DNA of 64,000 bases from CALVLD01 sp964467585. GTDB lineage: Bacteria; Bacillota; Clostridia; Christensenellales; CAG-138. The notes below the pieces were generated by a model. It saw only the letters and a program-made list of their open reading frames with translations, was not told where the DNA came from and ran no database searches. Numbering within the stretch: the first letter of the stretch is position 1; each line of letters starts with the position of its first letter. Of this stretch, positions 8,303-17,092 are shown piece after piece. A program made the translations under genes and the position numbers. The stretch spans positions 62,001 to 126,000 of the forward strand of contig CAYXRF010000001.1 of assembly GCA_964467585.1 (NCBI GenBank), given 5' to 3'.

Positions 8303-9400
8303 TCACTCCGTTTCGCTGTCGGCTTCGCTGCCGTCTGACGACACGTCAATGTCGGCGGAAGGCTCAGGGTGCATAATGTGTATCGCGTCGGGCAGTATCT
8401 GAAGCCCCACAGTCTCACCTACAGGAACGTAATCGGTTGAATGCACCTTCCATATGTCGCCGCCGCAATCGATGGTAAATTCATAATGCACACCCATAAA
8501 AAGCACGTTGGTTATCACACCGCACAGCCTTGCGCCGGAGGTGGGTATTATGTCAACATCCTCAGGACGTATCACGGCGTCCACAGGTTGCTCGGAACCA
8601 AAGCCCGTGTCAACGCATTCGTACTCGACGCCGTTTATATTGACAAGATAATCATGAAGCATTGTTGCCGAATAGATGTTGCTCTCACCTATGAAACGGG
8701 CGACAAAGCGGTTCTTAGGCTCGTTATAGACGTCTATCGGGCGCCCGATCTGTTGGATAACGCCCTTGTTCATCACAACTATTGTGTCGCTCATTGTAAG
8801 CGCTTCTTCCTGATCGTGCGTAACATATATGAAGGTAATGCCAAGCCGCTGCTGCATACGCTTCAGCTCAAGCTGCATACCCTTGCGAAGCTTCAGATCC
8901 AACGCGCCGAGAGGCTCGTCAAGCAAAAGAACCTCAGGCTCATTGATAAGCGCACGCGCAATGGCAACGCGCTGCTGCTGTCCACCGGAAAGCTGCTCGA
9001 TATAGCGCTTTTCAAAGCCCGAAAGATTAACAAGCTCAAGCATCTCCGAAACACGTTTGGCAATCTCTTTTTTATCAACCTTTTTAATACTCAAGCCAAA
9101 CGCAACGTTGTCATATACGTTGAGATGAGGAAACAATGCATATTTCTGGAATACCGTGTTGACCTTGCGCTTGTAAGGAGGTATGCCCGTCATATCCGCG
9201 CCGTCAATCAACACCCTGCCGGAGGTGGGCATTATAAAGCCCGCAATAAGCCTCAAGAGGGTTGTTTTGCCGCAGCCGGAAGGGCCAAGCAAAGTCAAAA
9301 ACTCTCCATCGCGCACATAAAGGTTTATGTTATCAAGAGCGACGTCGCCGTCGTATTCCTTCTTCAGATCAATCAGCTCAATAAGCCGCTTGCTGTCCAT
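8303..9400 (-). CDS. potA: Spermidine/putrescine ABC transporter ATP-binding protein
   Basis: PotA hydrolyses ATP to drive polyamine import. Walker A is GPSGCGKTT, followed by the Q-loop, the signature LSGGQQQRVAIARAL, Walker B LLLDEPLGALD and the switch His in VTHDQEEA. The C-terminal third is the TOBE-like regulatory domain (VIRPEDVDI, then a beta-rich stretch). It has 365 residues. The ATG at 9400 was chosen because GGAGG lies ten bases upstream; a TTG at 9424 would add eight residues and overlap the regulator's stop. It ends in an acidic Ser/Asp/Glu tail. Confidence 0.94.
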   Translation of the reverse strand: MDSKRLIELIDLKKEYDGDVALDNINLYVRDGEFLTLLGPSGCGKTTLLRLIAGFIMPTSGRVLIDGADMTGIPPYKRKVNTVFQKYALFPHLNVYDNVAFGLSIKKVDKKEIAKRVSEMLELVNLSGFEKRYIEQLSGGQQQRVAIARALINEPEVLLLDEPLGALDLKLRKGMQLELKRMQQRLGITFIYVTHDQEEALTMSDTIVVMNKGVIQQIGRPIDVYNEPKNRFVARFIGESNIYSATMLHDYLVNINGVEYECVDTGFGSEQPVDAVIRPEDVDIIPTSGARLCGVITNVLFMGVHYEFTIDCGGDIWKVHSTDYVPVGETVGLQILPDAIHIMHPEPSADIDVSSDGSEADSETE

Positions 9401-9420
9401 CGCGTCAGTTCCTCCGTCCG

Positions 9421-9963
9421 TCAAAATGAGGGAGGCGTTGCCACCCAGATAACGCGTGCCTCACGTTTTGAAGCGTTTGTCAGATAGTGCCGTTCGGTTG
9501 GCTTAAAGCAAAAGCTGTCGCCCTTTTTAAGCCTGAAACGGCGGCTGCCGAGAATAAGCACAACATTTCCCGAAAGCACATAGCCAAACTCCTCGCCCTC
9601 GTGCGGGTCGTCGGGACAGGTTTCACCACCCTGCGCGATAGTGACCAATATCGGTTCAATATCGTTTTTTTGAGCATTCGGAACAAGCCAACAGATTGTC
9701 GAGCCAAGCTCCGCGTCGTCTTTAACGAACATATCATCGGGGCTGAACACCACTTTTTCATCAGCACTGTGAACAAAAAAGTCTGATATATCAGTGCCGA
9801 GAGCCTCCAATATGTCCATCAGCGTCGCAATTGACGGCGAGGTAAGGTTGCGCTCCAACTGGCTGATAAAGCCCTTTGAAAGCTCTGTGCGCGCCGCAAG
9901 CTCCTCTTGTGTAAGCCCAAGCTTTTGCCGCTTGCGCTTTATGGCGTCACCGATGTCAAACAC
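9421..9963 (-). CDS. XRE-family regulator with a C-terminal cupin domain (PuuR-like), first gene of the pot operon
   Basis: A 180-residue transcription factor. Residues 1-60 form a Cro/C1-type helix-turn-helix (RKRQKLGLTQEELAARTELS then GFISQLERN), and residues about 105-175 form a single cupin barrel (DDPHEGEEFGYVLSGNV, then KKGDSFCFKPTERH). Regulators of this type next to potABCD are widespread in Firmicutes and are thought to sense polyamines or related amines through the cupin. GTG at 9963 is chosen because AGGAGG lies seven bases upstream; a longer frame would include that site. An inverted repeat covers its likely start point, which fits autorepression of the whole operon. Confidence 0.88.
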   Translation of the reverse strand: MFDIGDAIKRKRQKLGLTQEELAARTELSKGFISQLERNLTSPSIATLMDILEALGTDISDFFVHSADEKVVFSPDDMFVKDDAELGSTICWLVPNAQKNDIEPILVTIAQGGETCPDDPHEGEEFGYVLSGNVVLILGSRRFRLKKGDSFCFKPTERHYLTNASKREARVIWVATPPSF

Positions 9964-9984
9964 GAGTATCGCCTCCTGTATAAG

Positions 9985-10016
9985 TGCTAAACACAAAGTT
10001 TATCAACACTAAACTT
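9985..10016. promoter_or_regulatory. Likely operator of the XRE-cupin regulator
   Basis: AAGTTTA (9996-10002) and TAAACTT (10010-10016) form a perfect 7-7-7 inverted repeat just downstream of the -10 box of the regulator promoter. The related motif TGCTAAACA occurs at 9985-9993 and again at 10148-10156. Shared TAAAC cores suggest one protein binds all of them. Confidence 0.6.
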
Positions 10017-10025
10017 ATTGACATA

Positions 10026-10054
10026 ATTAAAACACATCATAAAGCGTACGTCAA
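10026..10054 (-). promoter_or_regulatory. Promoter of the regulator-potABCD operon
   Basis: On the minus strand, TTGACG (10054-10049), a 17-bp spacer and TTTAAT (10031-10026). The start point is expected near 10019, so that the inverted repeat at 9996-10016 would block or hold polymerase. Confidence 0.65.
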
Positions 10055-10217
10055 CATTTATCCGACAATATACTATTGCTTTTAACGTGAAATTAATTCA
10101 ATCACAATATGGGATATGTGAGTGCATGAAAGCAAAAAGTATAGCATTGCTAAACAAAATTATGTGTTTGGGCAAAATAAAAATTTATTCGAGCGCAGCT
10201 ATACAGTCAAATGACGT

Positions 10218-11099
10218 TTAACGGTTTTGCCGTGCGGAAGCCCATGAACGAACGTAATCCACAAACGCACGCGCCGCAGGGGATATTCCCTTGTGCGGAC
10301 GCGAGGCTATGCCAATCGTGCGGAAGCACGCGGGGCAAAGCTCAAGCGTGGTTACATTCTCGTCATGACCGGAAAGCACAAGCTCCGGCAAAATAGTGAT
10401 GCCTATTCCGCGCTCAACCATTGCAATCGCCGCATAGTCGTCCCTAAGCGTGTAACGAACCTTGGGCGTTATGCCATTCGCGCCAAACAGCTGACCTATA
10501 TCGTAGTTTGAACCCTCACCCGGGATAATAAAATCGTCTCCGCTGATTAAATCAATCGGCAGTGCGTCAAAGCCTTCAAATGGATGTCCCTTGGGAAGCA
10601 CCGCCAACATTTTGTCGCGGGTGAGCGCGATGGAGTTCAGATCCTTATGAGTGCTTTTTGTGATAAAACCGCAGTCAAGCCTTTCGTCCAGTATCATTTC
10701 CTCAATCTCTTGGTACAGACCGGCAAATATTTCAATATCAATGGAGGGATAAAGCCTGTTAAAGCCGCAGATGATGTCAGGCGCCCAGTGCACCGCCACG
10801 CTGGAAAACATTCCGACGCGAACTCTGCCGGAAAGCAGACCGTTTATCGCGCTGACGGTTTGACGCAGAAGCTCATCAGAATTTATAACCTCCCGCATGG
10901 GAGCGATAAGCTTTGCGCCGTCCGCTGTAAGCGCCGCGCCGCCCTTGCTTCGCGTAAAAAGAGGGAAGCCAAATTCAACCTCCATATCGGCGATTATCCG
11001 ACTGACGCCGGACTGAGTGTAGCCCAGTCGGTCGCCCGCGGCGGTAAGACTGCCAAGCTCCGCAACTGTCAAAAAAACTTGATATTTGACTGTATTCAT
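10218..11099 (-). CDS. LysR-family transcriptional regulator
   Basis: A 293-residue LysR-type protein. The N-terminal winged helix-turn-helix is clear (FLTVAELGSLTAAGDRLGYT, then SGVSRIIADMEVEFGFPLF), followed by a periplasmic-binding-like sensor domain (about 90-290) beginning GRVRVGMFSSVAVHWAPDII. The ligand is unknown. The ATG at 11099 follows AGAGGCG; upstream in-frame codons look non-coding. It is divergent from the Gate-domain membrane protein gene at 11291, with 190 bp between the two starts. LysR genes often control the divergent neighbour, so it may regulate that transporter-like gene. Confidence 0.9.
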   Translation of the reverse strand: MNTVKYQVFLTVAELGSLTAAGDRLGYTQSGVSRIIADMEVEFGFPLFTRSKGGAALTADGAKLIAPMREVINSDELLRQTVSAINGLLSGRVRVGMFSSVAVHWAPDIICGFNRLYPSIDIEIFAGLYQEIEEMILDERLDCGFITKSTHKDLNSIALTRDKMLAVLPKGHPFEGFDALPIDLISGDDFIIPGEGSNYDIGQLFGANGITPKVRYTLRDDYAAIAMVERGIGITILPELVLSGHDENVTTLELCPACFRTIGIASRPHKGISPAARAFVDYVRSWASARQNR

Positions 11100-11290
11100 A
11101 TAATACGCCTCTATGCGGTGCGTGTCGGAATTTCCTCGGCAATAATCTGCGCTGTCAACCGAAGCAAACATTACAAAACCGCATGGATAGTATAACAAAC
11201 ATTCGCTTTCATTTCAATAGGCTTTGTAGTAATATGTGCAAGGTCTGTGAGAAACGCAGATAAAACGATTAACAAGGGGAATGTATCGCA

Positions 11291-12514
11291 ATGGAATCCA
11301 TAACCCGTCCTTTGGACGGAAGGGCAAAGCGGAGCATAGAGCCAAAGGGCAGAGCACGTTCGGGGAATGCTTTGAAAAAGCTTACTCCCGTTATTTTTTT
11401 GGTGGTATTGACCGCCGTTCTCACGGTGTTCGCCGTTCCGATGGGCGTCGCCAATATGCTGAGTACGCTTATGAATACCGCATATGAGATACTCATCAAC
11501 ACAACCCTGTACATTATGGCGATTGCCGTTATGATGGGCGCACTTTCCGCGCTGCTTACGGAGTTTGGCGTTGTCGGGCTGATAAACAAGCTTGTATCGC
11601 CGCTGATGCGTCCTCTTTATGACCTGCCGGGGGCGGCGTCCATAGGGGTTATAACAACCTATCTTTCCGATAATCCTGCGATACTGTGTCTTGCGGACGA
11701 TAAGGGGTTTCGCAGATATTTCAAAAAGTATCAGCTTCCCGCCCTTACAAACCTCGGCACATCGTTTGGGATGGGTCTTATAGTTACAACTTTCATGCTT
11801 GGTCTTGGCGGAACAACGGGCGTAAGCCTTGTAGCTCCCGTTATAGTCGGAAATATCGCTGCCCTGATAGGCAGCGTAGTCAGCACACGCATCATGCTTT
11901 TTTACACAAAAAGACTGTACGGAAAGACAGCTCCGGCCGATTCTTTGGATGATGGTGAAGCTCCCGCAGCGCAGGATGACAAGCCAAAGCAGGGACTTGG
12001 TCTGCGCGTTATGAACGCTCTGCTCACAGGCGGCAAATCAGGGGTAACATTGGGTCTGGGCATAATACCGGGAGTGCTGATTATTTGCACAATAGTGATG
12101 ATGCTCACAAATTCCGCCCCTGCCGAAGGCTTTACCGGTGGTGCTTACGAGGGCATAGGTCTGTTGCCTAAGCTTGCGGAATACCTCAACTTTATTATTA
12201 AGCCGCTGTTCGGCTTTCAAAGCGCGAGCGCGATTGCCGTACCTATAACCGCCCTCGGCTCTGCGGGTGCGGCGATGGGTCTTGTGCCCACAATGCTTTC
12301 ATCAGGCGCAGCAAGCGTTCACGATGTTGCTGTTTTCACCGCCATGTGTATGTGCTGGAGCGGTTATCTGTCCACCCATGTTTCAATGATGGACAGTCTT
12401 AACTGCCGTGAGCTGACGGGCAAGGCAATATTGTCACACACTATCGGGGGACTTGTTGCGGGCGTTGCAGCAAACTGGCTGTATGTTGCAGCGGCGGCAG
12501 TTTTCAGCCTGTGA
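11291..12514 (+). CDS. Gate-domain (nucleoside-recognition type) multi-spanning membrane protein
   Basis: A 407-residue integral membrane protein with about ten hydrophobic stretches. It resembles the Gate/nucleoside-recognition domain family (also seen in SpoIIIAE-neighbour SpmA/SpmB and in FeoB-like gates), with the repeated Gly-rich motifs GVITTYLSDNPAILCLADD and FGMGLIVTTFMLGLGGTTG. Residues 1-30 are basic and polar. A polar loop of about 40 residues (about 205-245) divides the chain in two halves. The substrate is not known. The ATG at 11291 follows AGGGGA eleven bases upstream. It is divergent from a LysR gene that may control it. Confidence 0.75.
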   Translation: MESITRPLDGRAKRSIEPKGRARSGNALKKLTPVIFLVVLTAVLTVFAVPMGVANMLSTLMNTAYEILINTTLYIMAIAVMMGALSALLTEFGVVGLINKLVSPLMRPLYDLPGAASIGVITTYLSDNPAILCLADDKGFRRYFKKYQLPALTNLGTSFGMGLIVTTFMLGLGGTTGVSLVAPVIVGNIAALIGSVVSTRIMLFYTKRLYGKTAPADSLDDGEAPAAQDDKPKQGLGLRVMNALLTGGKSGVTLGLGIIPGVLIICTIVMMLTNSAPAEGFTGGAYEGIGLLPKLAEYLNFIIKPLFGFQSASAIAVPITALGSAGAAMGLVPTMLSSGAASVHDVAVFTAMCMCWSGYLSTHVSMMDSLNCRELTGKAILSHTIGGLVAGVAANWLYVAAAAVFSL

Positions 12515-12551
12515 CACACATCAGAATAAATGAGTTAATGCATTGATAATT

Positions 12552-13580
12552 TCAATCTAAGCTTTCAATATCGTTAATAAGTCCGCCGCGCAGCTCAAAG
12601 CGAAAAAGCCTTGGCAGCATGACGGGCTTTTTCTCGTCAAAAAGACCGATGACAATAAATCCGTTTGATGTGTTTGAAAGCGGGGACGCTTTGCAGAATT
12701 CAAAGTCGCCAAGGTATTCAGCAATCTCATCAATACTGAGGCTTTGAGTAAGCTCACTTGCCACAAGAGGTGAGGCATTGTCATAAAGACGGAGATGTAT
12801 AGACTCACAGAAGCAAAGAGCAATCTCTTCATCGCAGGAAGCGGCAACGGCTTCACGCGTGAAAAAACCGTATTCCTCCGCAAGGGGAACGTATTCGCCT
12901 GAGCGATACTCATAGCGCTCCCGCCGTTGAAATCCCGCAGAAGTTTCAAGCTCACATATCGCCGTAGGATAACCGTCAATCACACCAACCATGTCCCCGC
13001 TTATGTCAAGAAGTGCGTCAAGCTCACCGTTCAAAAGAATCAGCCTTTCGCCGCCCTGATATGCAATGCGCGCTTCAAGCAAACGCTCTCTGCCAACATC
13101 CAAAAGTGACAAGATGCCGGAGTCGCCAAAGCCGATGGCAAACGCGGAGGACGATTTTTCACTTTCGGGAGAGACAACAAGACGCATTTCACCATCGTTA
13201 ATAAGCTCGATTTTCGCCGGCGCACCGCCATATCTGAACTGTACGGAGCCAAAGCTCTCCGCCTTGCGCCTGCCGCAAATCGGAAGCAAGCAGGGAGAAA
13301 GCCAAACCTCAAATAGCCCACGCCAATCCGTCACGCGCACATCATCGGCAATTGCATCCCCGTCAACCTTGCAATCGGTAATACGTATTAAACGTGTAAC
13401 GGGTACGGCGGCACAGCCATCAGGGCTTTCTGTCGGGAATGCACCGATATAACACTCCGTGCTTTCGGATACCGGCAGTATCAAACGACGCCCGCTGTCA
13501 GATACGCCGACGACTTCCGCGTTGACGGTAATAAAGCAGGGCAGAGCCGTTGTTATGCAAAGCATGGGCAGTGAATTCAT
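12552..13580 (-). CDS. Protein of unknown function, 342 residues
   Basis: I do not recognise this protein. It is acidic, has no convincing signal peptide or membrane helix, and is rich in short beta-like segments (for example LIRITDCKVDGDAIADDVRV and RLILLNGELDALLDIS), so it is likely an all-beta cytoplasmic protein. The codon pattern fits its neighbours, with GGAGG before the ATG at 13580. It is convergent with the Gate-domain gene (37 bp between stops) and divergent from the RpiR regulator gene, so it stands alone. Its internal YGFFTREAVAASCDEEIALCF region has no motif I can name. Confidence 0.7.
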   Translation of the reverse strand: MNSLPMLCITTALPCFITVNAEVVGVSDSGRRLILPVSESTECYIGAFPTESPDGCAAVPVTRLIRITDCKVDGDAIADDVRVTDWRGLFEVWLSPCLLPICGRRKAESFGSVQFRYGGAPAKIELINDGEMRLVVSPESEKSSSAFAIGFGDSGILSLLDVGRERLLEARIAYQGGERLILLNGELDALLDISGDMVGVIDGYPTAICELETSAGFQRRERYEYRSGEYVPLAEEYGFFTREAVAASCDEEIALCFCESIHLRLYDNASPLVASELTQSLSIDEIAEYLGDFEFCKASPLSNTSNGFIVIGLFDEKKPVMLPRLFRFELRGGLINDIESLD

Positions 13581-13744
13581 CGCGCCTCCAAATATAAACT
13601 ATGCCATAGCAGAATATGAGAGGGAACGACGCAAAATGCCTATTGTGTTTTGAACATACAGCTGTGAAATATGGCAAAAAAACGACAATGTCGAAACAAA
13701 TTAAATAAATCACAGCATGAGCCGTATTTCCTGTAAAAATATGC

Positions 13745-13772
13745 TTGCATTTTTTGTTCTTTGTGCTACAAT
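13745..13772 (+). promoter_or_regulatory. Promoter of the RpiR-PHP operon
   Basis: TTGCAT (13745-13750), a 16-bp spacer and TACAAT (13767-13772) lie about 65 bases before the rpiR ATG at 13839. Confidence 0.5.
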
Positions 13773-13838
13773 GATTCAATCATCCAAGGAGAAATATTTT
13801 CATCCTTGGTATATTTGGCAAATGACGGAGGATTGTAT

Positions 13839-14672
13839 ATGCCTGCAAGAACGAAATTAAGCTCAGTTTATTCAACATTACCACCTGCGGAGCGCAAAGT
13901 GGCGGATTTTATCCTGTCCAACCCCGATAGAGCGGCTCACATGGTCATCAACGACATTGCCGCCGCCGCGCAGGTCAGCGTGCCTTCCGTTACCCGTCTT
14001 GCGCGCAAGCTTGGTTATGATGGGTTTATGGAGTTTCGCGTCGCGCTTGCAAGCGGCACATCCACTGTAAAGCCGGTGGATGAATCCCCCCTCAACAGAG
14101 AAGATTCCGACGAAGTCATCATCAAAAAGCTGATGTACGGAGAGATGCGTGCAATTGAGTCCACCCTGCGTGTGCTCGACTGTGATATGTTCTCTTCCCT
14201 TGCCACAGCTATTGACAAGTGTGAACGCCTTGTGTGGTTTGGAGTCGGCAACGCGCTTTCGCCCGCATCCGCTATTTCTGAGGATCTGTGCCGCATGGAG
14301 GTCGATTCAATTGTGATTACGGAGGACAGCGTTATGCGCACATATGCGCGGCGGCTTAAGCCGGGAGATCTGTTCTTTGGCATATCACGTTCAGGTCAAA
14401 CTCAAAAGACGATCGACTGCATAAGGATTGCAAAGGAATGCGGTGCGACTACTGCGTTCATGACTAACCTTGACAATTCCGACGCAAGGGAGTATGCGGA
14501 CTACTTCGTATGCACATCTCGTCTGGATGAGCTTTACCGCTTCTGCGGCTTTGAAACAAGCTGCTCGATGAAGGCGCTGCTTGAAACGCTGGCGACGCTT
14601 GTTGCAAACAAGCGCGGCTATATTGAGCGCAAGGATTTTCTTGATGTATTTACGTCAAGAACAACAAGATGA
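13839..14672 (+). CDS. MurR/RpiR-family transcriptional regulator with SIS domain
   Basis: A 277-residue regulator. Residues 1-75 are the RpiR helix-turn-helix (LPPAERKVADFILSNPD, then VSVPSVTRLARKLGYDGFME), and residues about 120-260 are a sugar-isomerase SIS domain (ERLVWFGVGNALSPASAISE, SRSGQTQKTIDCIRIAKECG). SIS domains bind phosphosugars, so the effector is probably a sugar phosphate, identity unknown. The ATG at 13839 follows GGAGG; an upstream frame of 26 codons runs through that site and is unlikely. The stop overlaps the start of the PHP gene by 4 bp (ATGA), so both are translated together. Confidence 0.9.
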   Translation: MPARTKLSSVYSTLPPAERKVADFILSNPDRAAHMVINDIAAAAQVSVPSVTRLARKLGYDGFMEFRVALASGTSTVKPVDESPLNREDSDEVIIKKLMYGEMRAIESTLRVLDCDMFSSLATAIDKCERLVWFGVGNALSPASAISEDLCRMEVDSIVITEDSVMRTYARRLKPGDLFFGISRSGQTQKTIDCIRIAKECGATTAFMTNLDNSDAREYADYFVCTSRLDELYRFCGFETSCSMKALLETLATLVANKRGYIERKDFLDVFTSRTTR

Positions 14673-15397
14673 ACTATCGGATATTTGCGGATTACCATAC
14701 GCATACATATTTCAGCCATGGCAGCGGCAGTCCGCGTGATGTGGTTGAGACAGCAAAAAACAAGGGACTTGAGGCGGTTGCCATATCCGAGCATGGAGCG
14801 GGGCATATGCTGTATGGCGTGCGTGGCAATCGGCTTGTCGAGCTTAACAACGAGATTGAGGCTCTCAAAAGCGAGTATGCACAGTCGCTCAGCGTTATGC
14901 GCGGAGCGGAGCTTAATGTAACGGGCTTTGGCAAAAGCGACGCCCCTGCCGACAGAGAAGCATACGACATTATAATAATCGGATTTCATAAGGGAGTTGC
15001 GCCCGTTAACCGCTTTGCCGCCCACATATGGACGGAGAGCATGCTTGGCATTAAGGGAAGCCCACGTGCCAACACCGAGTCTATACTTGCCGCCGCAGAG
15101 GCTTGCAGGGCAGACATAATTTCGCATCCAAATCTGTATGTACGGTTAGACATTACCTATCTTGCGGACTGTGCGCGACAGCTTGGTATCGCTTTGGAAA
15201 TTAATTCCGCAAGGGTTACGCTTTCAGACGACGAGATAAAAACGATCTCCGCGCATGGATGCAAGCTGGTGATAGGCAGCGATGCGCACATCCCCGAGCG
15301 AGTCGGTGATTTTGCGTTAGCGTCCGCCGCCGCCGAGCGCTGCGGCGTGTGGGGCTCCGTAATCAACGCAAGAGAAATCGCTGCGACTGACAAATAA
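14669..15397 (+). CDS. PHP-domain metal-dependent hydrolase
   Basis: A 242-residue PHP protein of the YcdX / histidinol-phosphatase-like type. Metal ligands are visible in DYHTHTYFSHGSGS (residues about 8-21), ISEHGAGH (about 38-45), a Glu in GAELN (about 80), the His in SHPNLY (about 155) and the C-terminal GSDAHIPE (about 208). It likely removes phosphate from a small metabolite. It is coupled by a 4-bp overlap to the RpiR-type regulator, so the substrate may be related to the sugar phosphate sensed there. The exact reaction is not known. Confidence 0.85.
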   Translation: MNYRIFADYHTHTYFSHGSGSPRDVVETAKNKGLEAVAISEHGAGHMLYGVRGNRLVELNNEIEALKSEYAQSLSVMRGAELNVTGFGKSDAPADREAYDIIIIGFHKGVAPVNRFAAHIWTESMLGIKGSPRANTESILAAAEACRADIISHPNLYVRLDITYLADCARQLGIALEINSARVTLSDDEIKTISAHGCKLVIGSDAHIPERVGDFALASAAAERCGVWGSVINAREIAATDK

Positions 15398-15411
15398 AAA
15401 TTCGAAAGCAC

Positions 15412-15441
15412 TTGCAAAGCCACGCGCATATATGATACTAT
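15412..15441 (+). promoter_or_regulatory. Promoter of the zinc-ribbon/TPR membrane protein gene
   Basis: TTGCAA (15412-15417), an 18-bp spacer and TACTAT (15436-15441), followed by a good AAGGAGG ribosome site before the ATG at 15486. Confidence 0.45.
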
Positions 15442-15485
15442 GTATACGGGTGGTTTTCTATTTTTTTAAGGAGGTTTAACATATT

Positions 15486-16955
15486 ATGAATTGTCCGAAT
15501 TGTGGCGCACAGCTGCCGGATAACGCAAGGTTCTGCGGAGTCTGCGGCGCAACGGCAGCGCCTCAACAAGCGTCAGCCCAACAGAATAACGGCTTTAAAC
15601 AGCAGCCCACACAGCAGGGGCAGGTTCCGCTGCAGCCGCTGCAAGCGCACGTCCCTCAACAGCCGCAGCAGGGGTATGTTCCTCCGCAGCAGCAGGGGTA
15701 TGTCCCGCCGCAGCAGGGGTATGTTCCTATGCAGCAAACGGAGACAAAGCCCAAAAAGAAGAAAACGGGGTTGATTATCGGCATAGTCGCTGCGGTAGTC
15801 GTTGTTCTTGCCGCCGCGGGCGTATGCGGCTATCTGTTCTTCCTCAAACCGCTTCTCAACTATAATGAGGCGGTTGACTGCATGAGCGCAGGCAATTATA
15901 AAGAGGCGATTACGCTTTTTGAGCAGGATAAAACCTACAAGAATTCGTCTGATCTGATCGATGAATGCAATTACGGTATCGCGCAAGGTCTGCTAGCTGA
16001 AGGCAATTTCGTTGAAGCGCGTGAGTATTTCACCGCACTCGGTGATTACATGGATTCCGCCGATAAGGTGGTGGAGTGCGATTACGGGTATGCGTGCCTC
16101 ATTTTAGAGCGCGGCGAGTTTGAAAAAGCAAAAAAGATGTTTTCCGCAATATCCTCATACAAGGATTCCGCAGACAAAATTAAAGAGTGCGATTATCGCG
16201 CAGCGGTTACCATGATGGAAAACGGTGAGTACGATTCCGCATATGAGTGTCTTAGCGGTATTGCAGGTTACAGCAATGCGAACGAGTTGGCTTTGGAATG
16301 CCGCTACAACATTGCCGTCGCGCTGATGGAGACCGATGTAGAAGCAGCGCTCCAAATTTTCACAGAGCTTGGCGAGCATGGCGACAGCGCGGATATGGTG
16401 CTGGAGTGCAAGTATCGCATCGCAAAGGGATACATGGAGACAGGCGATTACGAAACTGCGTTTGATATGTTCTCAGATCTTGACAATTACTCAGACGCAA
16501 AAGACCTGTATGGTCAATGCGCATATCAGCTGGGGCTTCAGGCTTATAACGCCTTCAATTATTCTGACGCCGCTTTCTATTTTGACGAAGCGGACTCTGA
16601 CGAAGCTGATCACATGAGTGACATTATCCGCTGGGAGCAGGTTGCCGCGAGGGATTATTTTGAATGGGTGGATATTGGCGCAAGAGAGGATTTGTCGCTT
16701 GTATTGTTGAGCGTGTATGTATATGTTGACGGGAATGACGAATATATGATACTTCGCGCTTCTGTTGAAGGAGTTGTGTTTTATTCTGTGCTTAAAAACT
16801 CAGTTTACAAGGATATATGTTGGGAAGATGATCTTTACGAATACACATCCTCGGACGATGGCTATTATGCCTCCGAAATTGTGCTTCAGTATTGGCGTGA
16901 AGCAGGTGGTTACGAGCTTGATGTGGACCATGTGCTTTTCTTCGAGGATAACTGA
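15486..16955 (+). CDS. Zinc-ribbon, Gln/Pro-rich, single-pass membrane protein with TPR-like repeats
   Basis: A 489-residue modular protein. It opens with a zinc ribbon (CPNCGAQLPDNARFCGVCG, residues 3-21), followed by a Gln/Pro-rich linker with repeats of the type GYVPPQQ (about 30-85), a Lys-rich stop and one membrane helix (about 97-119, GLIIGIVAAVVVVLAAAGV). The rest is outside or inside depending on topology: about six 33-37-residue helical repeats with YKDSADKIKECDY-like consensus (about 130-375), and a beta-like C-terminal domain of about 110 residues. Such zinc-ribbon-TM-repeat proteins are common in Clostridia but not assigned a role. A terminator follows the stop codon. Confidence 0.8.
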   Translation: MNCPNCGAQLPDNARFCGVCGATAAPQQASAQQNNGFKQQPTQQGQVPLQPLQAHVPQQPQQGYVPPQQQGYVPPQQGYVPMQQTETKPKKKKTGLIIGIVAAVVVVLAAAGVCGYLFFLKPLLNYNEAVDCMSAGNYKEAITLFEQDKTYKNSSDLIDECNYGIAQGLLAEGNFVEAREYFTALGDYMDSADKVVECDYGYACLILERGEFEKAKKMFSAISSYKDSADKIKECDYRAAVTMMENGEYDSAYECLSGIAGYSNANELALECRYNIAVALMETDVEAALQIFTELGEHGDSADMVLECKYRIAKGYMETGDYETAFDMFSDLDNYSDAKDLYGQCAYQLGLQAYNAFNYSDAAFYFDEADSDEADHMSDIIRWEQVAARDYFEWVDIGAREDLSLVLLSVYVYVDGNDEYMILRASVEGVVFYSVLKNSVYKDICWEDDLYEYTSSDDGYYASEIVLQYWREAGGYELDVDHVLFFEDN

Positions 16956-16968
16956 TTCCATTCGCATT

Positions 16969-17007
16969 GAAGGGGACGGCGCGTAATGCGTCGTTCCTTC
17001 TTTTTTT
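16969..17007 (+). terminator. Terminator after the zinc-ribbon/TPR gene
   Basis: A hairpin from GAAGG (16969-16973) to CCTTC (16996-17000) with an inner CGC/GCG helix is followed directly by seven T (17001-17007). Confidence 0.85.
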
Positions 17008-17092
17008 AAGAATACACATCGTTTGTTCTTCATATTGTTAAGCGTTGAGGGATGGATTGTCCTTCTTAAAAAACAAACAGGAGACGAGAGCG

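Noticed and set aside
8441..9487. 348-codon plus-strand frame opposite potA
   Set aside because: It is a shadow of potA codon bias; the ABC motifs are all on the minus strand.
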